From RECO01 sp050485385 (GTDB lineage Bacteria > Pseudomonadota > Alphaproteobacteria > Geminicoccales > Geminicoccaceae): 64,000 nucleotides of DNA. The notes under the pieces were generated by a model, which ran no database searches, was not told the DNA's origin, and saw only the letters and a program-made list of their open reading frames with translations. The stretch spans positions 1-64,000 of the forward strand of contig JBJHBG010000004.1 of assembly GCA_050485385.1 (NCBI GenBank), written 5' to 3'. This document shows, piece after piece, positions 43,574-50,403 of the stretch; positions within the stretch are counted from its first letter, which is position 1, and each line of letters begins with the position of its first letter. The position numbers and the translations under genes were made by a program.

Positions 43574-44413
43574 ATGAGCACCGCGCTCGCCGTTTTTCAC
43601 GGCGTCTTCGGCCGGGTGTGCCTGTATTCGATGGATCGTGCCATGGTGCCGCACGGCCACCGCGAGGGGCATCTGATCTTCCACGTCCAAGGCCCGCCCG
43701 CCGAACTGGTGGTCGACGACCGGGCCTATCCGATCGGCCCCGGACAGGCGGTGGCGATCAGCCCGTGGCAAGCGCACTTCTACCGCCCGGTCAGGCACGA
43801 CGTGCCGACCGTCACCCTGGTGCTCTACATCCGTCCCTCCTGGTTCGTCGAAGCGTCGAGGTGCGCTTCGGCATCGTTGCGCTTCGGCCGGATCGGCGTC
43901 GAGACCACCGACCACCTGGCCCGGCTGGTCTACGCCAGCGCCCACGCCATGCTCGACGCCGACCGCGACGATCCGGCGATGGAGGACCGGCTTTGCGCGC
44001 TGACCCAGGCGGCCTTCGACCAGTCCTGGCAGTGGACGGCGAAGGGCGAGGCGTTCGTCGGCCCGGCTTTTCCCAAGCGCGACTACCGCATCCGCAACGC
44101 GCTGAAGCTGATGCAGGCGCAATTCGGCGAGACCCTGGAACTGGACACGGTGGCGCGCGAGGTGGGGCTGTCGCGGCCGCACTTCTTCAAACTGTTCCGC
44201 ACCCAGGTCGGCCTCACCCCCAACCTCTATCTCAACGCACTCAGGATGGAGCGGGCGATCGACCTGCTCGCCGAGTCGCAGGAGGCGGTGGCGAAGATCG
44301 GCTTCAATCTGGGCTTCTCCAGCCAAGCCAGCTTCTCGCGCTTCTTCATCGCCAACGGCGTGGTGCCGCCGAGCGCCTATCGCCGCAGCGTCTACGTGCA
44401 GCACGAGGCCTGA
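43574..44413 (+). CDS. AraC-family transcriptional regulator
   Basis: A 279-residue regulator. The N-terminal cupin-like domain (MVPHGHREGHLIFHVQG, IGPGQAVAISPWQAHFY) probably senses a small molecule. The C-terminal double helix-turn-helix spans about 175-270 (LELDTVAREVGLSRPHFFKLFRTQ, KIGFNLGFSSQASFSRFF). GGAGG lies a few bases before the ATG. Standing right before the 19-kb plus-strand array, it is the likely inducer-responsive activator of that array; the 117-base gap to livH would contain its operator. Confidence 0.92.
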   Translation: MSTALAVFHGVFGRVCLYSMDRAMVPHGHREGHLIFHVQGPPAELVVDDRAYPIGPGQAVAISPWQAHFYRPVRHDVPTVTLVLYIRPSWFVEASRCASASLRFGRIGVETTDHLARLVYASAHAMLDADRDDPAMEDRLCALTQAAFDQSWQWTAKGEAFVGPAFPKRDYRIRNALKLMQAQFGETLELDTVAREVGLSRPHFFKLFRTQVGLTPNLYLNALRMERAIDLLAESQEAVAKIGFNLGFSSQASFSRFFIANGVVPPSAYRRSVYVQHEA

Positions 44414-44530
44414 ACGCTTTTCCCGACGATCGGGGGAAAGATCAGACTGTCGGGTATCTCCCCGAGGCGTCGTGAGGGCTACCCTTCCGTGTGGTGGGTG
44501 CTCGGTGCGCCAGTCGCAGGATTGGGGGGA

Positions 44531-45544
44531 ATGCAGGACTTCGTCCGCCGCTACCCGGCTTGGTCGCTGGTCCTGGCCATCGTGGTCGCGGCGCTCCTGT
44601 GGCTGATCGTTGCGCCGTGGCCGCCGGGGCTCGAGGCGGCGATGGGCCGAAAGCGCGTGTTCCTCAACGCCGTCTTCGGCGGCATCACGCTCGGTGCGCT
44701 CTACTTCCTCGTCGCCAGCGGCTTCACGCTGATCTTCGGCCTGATGCGCAACGTCAACCTCGCGCACGGCTCGCTCTACCTGCTGGGCGGCTATCTCGGC
44801 TACGAGGTGTCCGAGGCGACCGGCTCCTGGCTGATCGCCTTTCCGGTCGTCTTCGCGCTCGTGGCCCTGCTCGGCGTCGTCCTCCAGCATCAGGTGTTTC
44901 GCCGGATGGAGGGCGAGGAACTCCGGCAGACGATGGTCACCATCGGCCTTTCGGTGGTCTTCGCCGACCTGATGCTGTGGTACTGGGGCGGACAGAGCTA
45001 CACGATCCTCTCGCCCGACTTCCTCTCGGGACCGGTTGAACTGCCCATCGTCGCCGGCACCGGCCGCGACGGCGAGTTCGTCTATCTGCGCTATCCGGCG
45101 GTGCGCATGGCCATTCTGGTCGCCGCCATCGTCATCGGCATCGGCATGTGGCTGATCCTCAACCGTACCCGCCTCGGCATGCTGATCCGCGCCGGGGTCG
45201 ACGACCGCGACATGCTGGCCGCCTCCGGCGTGCGCATCCAGTACGTGTTCCTGCTCGTTTTCGCCTTCGGCGCCGGGCTCGCCGGTATCGCCGGCATCGT
45301 CGGCGGCACGTTCCAGTCGCTCTCGCCGGGCGAGGACACGCGCTTTCTCCTCGCCTCGCTGGTCGTGGTCATCGTCGGCGGCATGGGCTCGATCCCGGGT
45401 GCTGCGGTCGGTGCCCTGGTGATCGGGCTCAGCGAGCAATTGGGGCTGGTCTACGCCCCCACCTACTCGGTCGTGTTCACCTTCCTCATCATGGCCGCGG
45501 TGTTGGCGTTCCGCCCGCAGGGCCTGATGGGCCGGACGCGCTGA
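44531..45544 (+). CDS. livH: Branched-chain-type ABC transporter permease
   Basis: A 337-residue permease with about nine hydrophobic segments. LivH motifs are NAVFGGITLGALYFLVASGFTLIFGLMRNVNLAHGS (from about residue 46) and RAGVDDRDMLAASGVRI near residue 219. The ATG at 44531 follows GGGGGGA; an in-frame start 42 bases earlier is possible. It is the first gene of the array and is directly abutted by livM. Confidence 0.93.
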   Translation: MQDFVRRYPAWSLVLAIVVAALLWLIVAPWPPGLEAAMGRKRVFLNAVFGGITLGALYFLVASGFTLIFGLMRNVNLAHGSLYLLGGYLGYEVSEATGSWLIAFPVVFALVALLGVVLQHQVFRRMEGEELRQTMVTIGLSVVFADLMLWYWGGQSYTILSPDFLSGPVELPIVAGTGRDGEFVYLRYPAVRMAILVAAIVIGIGMWLILNRTRLGMLIRAGVDDRDMLAASGVRIQYVFLLVFAFGAGLAGIAGIVGGTFQSLSPGEDTRFLLASLVVVIVGGMGSIPGAAVGALVIGLSEQLGLVYAPTYSVVFTFLIMAAVLAFRPQGLMGRTR

Positions 45545-46588
45545 ATGGCGACGCGCGCGCCCGGCCTGCCGCTCGGCGACACCTGGCTCGAACGGGTGCC
45601 CCTGCCCGTCTGGGCGCTCGCGCTGGTCATGCTGATCATGCCGCTGATCGCCAACAACTTCTGGCTGTTCCAGGTGTTCGGCTGGACCTTCATCCTCGGC
45701 ATGATCGCCCTGTCGTTGATGTTCCTTGCCGGCTATGGCGGCATGGTCAGCCTGATCCAGATGTCGGTCGCCGGGATGGGTGGCTACATGGTGGCGATCC
45801 TCGGCACCTCGGGGATGGCCGAGATCAGCCTCGGGCTGCCCTGGTGGCTGGCCGTGCCGGCCGCCATCCTCATCGCCGCCGCCTTCGGCACGCTGGTCGG
45901 CGCCCTCGCCGTGCGCACCGAGGGCATCTACACCATCATGATCACGCTGGCGCTGGCCTCGGCGTTCTTCTACTTCGTGCGGCAGAACTACGGTATCTTC
46001 AACGGCTATACCGGCTTCAACCTGGTGGTGCCGCCGCGACTGTTTGGTGTCGACTGGCGCCAGCCAATCCCCTTCTACTACCTGACGCTGGGCTGTGCGG
46101 TGCTGGCCTATGCGGCCGTCGTCTACGTCTCGCGTTCGCCCTTCGGGCTCGCGCTCCAGGGCGTACGCGACAACCCGCGGCGGATGGCGGCACTGGGCTT
46201 CAACGTCACCGCGCACCGCGTCGCGGCCTACACCTTCGCCAGCGCCATCGCCGCCGTCGGCGGCATCCTCCTGGTCTGGCAGAACGCCCAGATCGCGCCC
46301 GGCACCGTCGGCATCCCGGCCGTCATCGACATCCTCGTCATCGCCATCGTCGGGGGCCTGAGGCGGCCGATCGGCCCCTTCATCGGTGCGCTCATCTACG
46401 TACTGCTGCGCACCTTCTCGCCGGACGTGCTCAACGCCTTCGGGCTGTCGGGCGAACGCTTCAAGCTGCTGATCGGCCTCGGCTTCCTGGCCATCGTGTT
46501 CTTCTCGCCCGACGGCGTACTCGGCCTTTGGGAGCGCTGGCGAGCACGGATGCGACGCCGCGATCCTTTGACCGGAGCCGAGCCATGA
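45545..46588 (+). CDS. livM: Branched-chain-type ABC transporter permease
   Basis: A 347-residue permease whose ATG follows the livH stop with no gap. LivM features are LMFLAGYGGMVSLIQMSVAGMGGYM near residue 58, VRTEGIYTIMITLALASAF, GVRDNPRRMAALGFNV and VGGLRRPIGPFIGALI. Its stop overlaps livG (ATGA). It forms the channel together with LivH. Confidence 0.94.
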   Translation: MATRAPGLPLGDTWLERVPLPVWALALVMLIMPLIANNFWLFQVFGWTFILGMIALSLMFLAGYGGMVSLIQMSVAGMGGYMVAILGTSGMAEISLGLPWWLAVPAAILIAAAFGTLVGALAVRTEGIYTIMITLALASAFFYFVRQNYGIFNGYTGFNLVVPPRLFGVDWRQPIPFYYLTLGCAVLAYAAVVYVSRSPFGLALQGVRDNPRRMAALGFNVTAHRVAAYTFASAIAAVGGILLVWQNAQIAPGTVGIPAVIDILVIAIVGGLRRPIGPFIGALIYVLLRTFSPDVLNAFGLSGERFKLLIGLGFLAIVFFSPDGVLGLWERWRARMRRRDPLTGAEP

Positions 46589-47373
46589 GGCCCACCGATG
46601 GGCTCGGCTCGGTCTCGGCGCGGAGTGCCTTGGAGCTGCGCGGCGTCACCAAGATGTTCGGCGCCCTCGCCGCCATCGTCGACGTCACCATGACGGTGCG
46701 GCCGGGCGAGCGACGCGCCGTGCTCGGCTCCAACGGTGCCGGCAAGACCACGCTCTTCAACTGCGTGACCGGCGACTTCCTCCCGACCTCCGGCACCATC
46801 CGCCTGTTCGGCGAGGACGTGACCGCCTTTCCGGCCTACGAGCGCATCCGCCGCGGGCTGCGGCGCACCTATCAGATCTCGCTCCTGTTCGGCGGCCTCA
46901 CCGTCGCCGACAACGTCTATCTCGCCTGCCGCGGCGTCAGCCGGGGGCGGTTCTCCCTGCTCCGGCCGCGCCAGGGCGACACCCTGGTCGCCCGCGCCGA
47001 CGAGTTGATCGAGGCGGTCCACCTGTCGGCCGCGCACGACACGCTGGTCGCCGAGCTGAGCTACGGCCAGCAGCGGCAGCTCGAGATCGCCCTGGCGCTC
47101 GCCGGTGCGCCGCGCTTCATCCTGTTCGACGAGCCGGCGGCGGGGCTCTCGCCGGCCGAACGGGCGGAGTTGGTGGCGATCCTGACGGGCCTGCCCGGCC
47201 ACATCGGCTACGTCATCATCGAGCACGACATGGACGTGGCACTGCGTGTCGCCGAGAGCGTGACGATGATGCACGACGGCCGCATCTTCAAGGAGGGTAC
47301 GCCCGAGGAGATCGAGAACGATCCCGAGGTGCAGGCGCTCTATCTCGGCGACGGGAGCCACACCCATGGCTGA
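46585..47373 (+). CDS. livG: Branched-chain-type ABC transporter ATPase
   Basis: A 262-residue ATPase. Walker A is GSNGAGKTT near residue 47, the family-specific GLRRTYQISLLFGGLTVADNV follows, signature LSYGQQRQLEIALAL, Walker B FILFDEPAAGLSP and switch IIEHDMDVA. The start at 46585 overlaps livM, and it overlaps the next ATPase gene by eight bases (47366-47373). In place of the usual LSGGQ it has LSYGQ, common in LivG. Confidence 0.94.
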   Translation: MRPTDGLGSVSARSALELRGVTKMFGALAAIVDVTMTVRPGERRAVLGSNGAGKTTLFNCVTGDFLPTSGTIRLFGEDVTAFPAYERIRRGLRRTYQISLLFGGLTVADNVYLACRGVSRGRFSLLRPRQGDTLVARADELIEAVHLSAAHDTLVAELSYGQQRQLEIALALAGAPRFILFDEPAAGLSPAERAELVAILTGLPGHIGYVIIEHDMDVALRVAESVTMMHDGRIFKEGTPEEIENDPEVQALYLGDGSHTHG

Positions 47374-49558
47374 GCGCGGCCGCCTGCCGGCCCTCGAGAT
47401 CCGGGGGCTCAACGTCTTCTACGGCGCCTCGCACGCGCTCCAAGGCGTGGACCTGAAGCTCGACGGCGGCGTGCTCTCCGTGGTCGGCCGCAACGGCATG
47501 GGCAAGACCACGCTCTGCAAGGCGATCATGGGGCTGGTGCCGATCGCCTCCGGCAGCATCGCCTTCGCCGGCGAGCCGCTGGTCGGCAAGAGCCCCGCCG
47601 ACATCGCGCGGTTGGGTATCGGCTACGTGCCGCAGGGGCGCCGCCTCTGGCGCTCGCTCACCGTCGACGAGCATCTGAAGATGGTCGAAACGGGCAGCGG
47701 CCCCTGGACGACCGAACGCATCTACCAGACCTTCCCTCGCCTCGCCGAACGCAGGCACAATGGCGGCGGCCAGCTTTCCGGCGGCGAGCAGCAGATGCTC
47801 GCCATCGCCCGGGCACTGCTCCAGAACCCGCGCCTGCTGGTGATGGACGAGCCGACCGAGGGCTTGGCACCGGTCATCGTCGCCCAGGTCGAAGAGATGC
47901 TGCTTCGGCTCGCCGAGGAGGGCGAGATCGAGGTCTTGGTCATCGAGCAGAACATCGGCGTTGCCTGTGCCGTCGCCGACGATGTGGCCATCATGGTCAA
48001 CGGCCGCATCAACCGGGCGGTGCCCGCAAACCAGTTGGCGGCCGACCGCGACCTGCAGCAGCGGCTTCTCGGTGTCGGCCGGCACGGCCACGACGACACG
48101 CCCACCACGCCGGATGCGAAGCCGACGGAGGACCGCCCGGCGTCGGGCGTCGGGCCGAAGCTCGCCAAAGTCTACATGTCCAACCCGACCCGGCCGACCC
48201 GGTGGTCGGAGCCGGTGCCGGTCGAGCAGATCGAGCGCGCGGCACGGGTGCTGACCACGGTCGCCGTCGCGGCGCCGGCGCAGGCGGAGATCCGCCCGCT
48301 GGCGACGGTGGGCGACGCGGTGGTGCTGGTCGCCGGAACACTGGACACCAAGGGCGAGGAGTTGCGCTATCTGCGCGACCTCGTCCGCGCGGCGGGCGTG
48401 GCGGTGCGGCTGGTCGACCTCTCCACCTCCGGTGCCCACAGCGGCGCCGACGTGCCCGCGCATCAGGTAGCGGCGTTTCACCCGCGCGGGTCGGCCGGCG
48501 TGTTCACCGGCGACCGGGGCACGTCGGTCGCCGGCATGACGCTCGCCTTCGCCCGCTGGATCGCGCGCCAGCAGGGTATCGCCGGCATCCTCTCCGCCGG
48601 CGGTTCGGGCGGCACGGCGATGGTGGCGCCGGCCATGCGCGCCCTGCCGGTGGGCGTGCCCAAGCTGATCGTCTCGACCGTTGCCTCGGGCGAGGTCTCC
48701 AAGTACGTCGGCCCGTCCGACATCATGATGATGCACTCGGTGGCCGACGTGCAGGGCCTGAACGCGATGACCGAGCAGGTGCTCGCCAACGCTGCCAACG
48801 CCATGGCCGGCATGGTGCAGGCCCGCCGGAAGGCGCCACCGCGCCAAGGCACCAAGCCGGCGATCGCCCTGTCGATGTTCGGCGTGACGACGCCGGCGGT
48901 GCAGCAGGTGGCGGCGCAGCTCCGCGACGACTGGGACTGCCTCGTCTTCCACGCCACCGGCATCGGCGGCCAATCCTTGGAAGCGCTGGTCGACCAGGGC
49001 CAGGTGCAAGGGGTGATCGACCTCACCACCACCGAAGTGTGCGACCTGATGATGGGCGGCGTCTTCCCCGCCACCGAGGACCGCTTCGGTGCCATTATTC
49101 GCCGGCGCATGCCCTATATCGGCTCGGTCGGCGCGCTCGACATGGTGAACTTCGCAGCCCCCGAGACGGTGCCCGAGCGCTATCGGGGCCGGCTCTTCTA
49201 CGCGCACAACCCGCAAGTGACGCTGATGCGCACCACGGCCGACGAGTGCGACCGCATGGGTCGCTGGATCGGCGAACGGCTGAACCGGATGGAGGGCCAA
49301 GTGCGCTTCTTCCTGCCGGAGGGTGGCGTCTCGGCTCTCGACGCGCCGGGCCAGCCCTTCTTCGACCCCGAGGCGCGGGCAGCCCTGTTCGCGGCGCTGG
49401 AGCAGACCGTGCACCAGACGCCGGCCCGGCAACTCGTCCGCCTGCCCCACCACATCAACGCGCCGGAGTTCGCCGCCGCCGTGGTCGCGGCCTTCCGTGC
49501 GTTGCATGGTGGCCGCCCGCTGCGCCGCCCACCGCGCCCAAAGGAGGCTCGCCGATGA
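47366..49558 (+). CDS. livF: LivF ATPase fused to a Tm-1-like (UPF0261) domain
   Basis: A 730-residue two-part protein. Residues 1 to about 235 are a full LivF ATPase (Walker A GRNGMGKTT, signature LSGGEQQMLAIARAL, Walker B LLVMDEPTEGL, switch VIEQNIGVA). A linker rich in D, P and T (about 236-270) is followed by the UPF0261/Tm-1 domain from about residue 310: VVLVAGTLDTKGEELRYLRD, GILSAGGSGGTAMVAPAMRALP, IVSTVASGEVSKYVG and a C-terminal HINAPEFA. UPF0261 members resemble the plant Tm-1 resistance protein and have an ATP-binding fold of unclear biochemical role. No stop or frameshift separates the parts. Confidence 0.92.
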   Translation: MAERGRLPALEIRGLNVFYGASHALQGVDLKLDGGVLSVVGRNGMGKTTLCKAIMGLVPIASGSIAFAGEPLVGKSPADIARLGIGYVPQGRRLWRSLTVDEHLKMVETGSGPWTTERIYQTFPRLAERRHNGGGQLSGGEQQMLAIARALLQNPRLLVMDEPTEGLAPVIVAQVEEMLLRLAEEGEIEVLVIEQNIGVACAVADDVAIMVNGRINRAVPANQLAADRDLQQRLLGVGRHGHDDTPTTPDAKPTEDRPASGVGPKLAKVYMSNPTRPTRWSEPVPVEQIERAARVLTTVAVAAPAQAEIRPLATVGDAVVLVAGTLDTKGEELRYLRDLVRAAGVAVRLVDLSTSGAHSGADVPAHQVAAFHPRGSAGVFTGDRGTSVAGMTLAFARWIARQQGIAGILSAGGSGGTAMVAPAMRALPVGVPKLIVSTVASGEVSKYVGPSDIMMMHSVADVQGLNAMTEQVLANAANAMAGMVQARRKAPPRQGTKPAIALSMFGVTTPAVQQVAAQLRDDWDCLVFHATGIGGQSLEALVDQGQVQGVIDLTTTEVCDLMMGGVFPATEDRFGAIIRRRMPYIGSVGALDMVNFAAPETVPERYRGRLFYAHNPQVTLMRTTADECDRMGRWIGERLNRMEGQVRFFLPEGGVSALDAPGQPFFDPEARAALFAALEQTVHQTPARQLVRLPHHINAPEFAAAVVAAFRALHGGRPLRRPPRPKEARR

Positions 49559-50382
49559 TCCCTCGTGCTGCGATCCTCGAGCGCTTGCGGGGGATGATCG
49601 CCAGGGGCGAGCCCATCGTCGGCGGCGGCGCCGGCACCGGCCTGTCCGCCAAGTGCGAGGAAGCGGGCGGCATCGACCTGATCGTGATCTACAATTCCGG
49701 CCGCTACCGCATGGCCGGACGCGGCAGCCTCGCCGGGATGATGCCCTACGGCGACGCCAACGCCGTCGTGGTCGAGATGGCGGCCGAGGTGCTGCCGGTG
49801 GTCCGCCACACACCGGTCATCGCCGGCGTGTGCGGCACCGACCCCTTCCGCCGCATGGACGCGTTCCTCGACGAGTTGAAGCGCCTCGGCTTCGCCGGCG
49901 TGCAGAACTTTCCGACCGTGGGCCTGATCGACGGCATCTTCCGGGCGAACCTGGAAGAGACCGGCATGGGCTACGGCCTCGAGGTCGACATGATCGCCAA
50001 GGCCCGCGCCAAGGACCTCTTGACCACGCCCTACGTGTTCGACGAGGGCACGGCCGAAGCCATGGCCCGTGCCGGCGCCGACATCGTGGTCTGCCATCTG
50101 GGGCTCACCACCGGCGGCAGCATCGGCGCCGAGACCGCGTTGAAGCTCGAGGACTGCCCGGCGCTCGTCGACCGCTGGGCGGAGGCGGCCCTGCGCATCA
50201 AGCCGGACGCCATCGTCCTGGTGCACGGCGGCCCGGTGGCCATGCCGGCGGACGCCGAATTCGTTCTGAAGAACACCACCACCTGCCACGGCTTCTACGG
50301 CGCCTCCTCGATGGAGCGGTTGCCGGCAGAGGTCGCGCTGACCGAACAGACTCGCGCCTTCAAGCGCATCAAGGGCCGCTGA
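49555..50382 (+). CDS. Phosphoenolpyruvate hydrolase-family TIM-barrel protein
   Basis: A 275-residue protein matching the family long linked to UPF0261 proteins (in eukaryotic Tm-1 the two are one chain). Visible blocks are GGGAGTGLSAKCEEAGGIDLI (near residue 24), VCGTDPFRRMDAFLDELK, AGVQNFPTVGLIDG and GFYGASSMERLP. The fold is that of PEP mutase/isocitrate lyase-type barrels, but the reaction in bacteria is not established. The ATG overlaps the stop of the fusion gene (49555-49558), so the pair is made together. AAGGAGG precedes the start. Confidence 0.9.
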   Translation: MIPRAAILERLRGMIARGEPIVGGGAGTGLSAKCEEAGGIDLIVIYNSGRYRMAGRGSLAGMMPYGDANAVVVEMAAEVLPVVRHTPVIAGVCGTDPFRRMDAFLDELKRLGFAGVQNFPTVGLIDGIFRANLEETGMGYGLEVDMIAKARAKDLLTTPYVFDEGTAEAMARAGADIVVCHLGLTTGGSIGAETALKLEDCPALVDRWAEAALRIKPDAIVLVHGGPVAMPADAEFVLKNTTTCHGFYGASSMERLPAEVALTEQTRAFKRIKGR

Positions 50383-50403
50383 AGGCCGATCGGGGAGGGA
50401 GAC

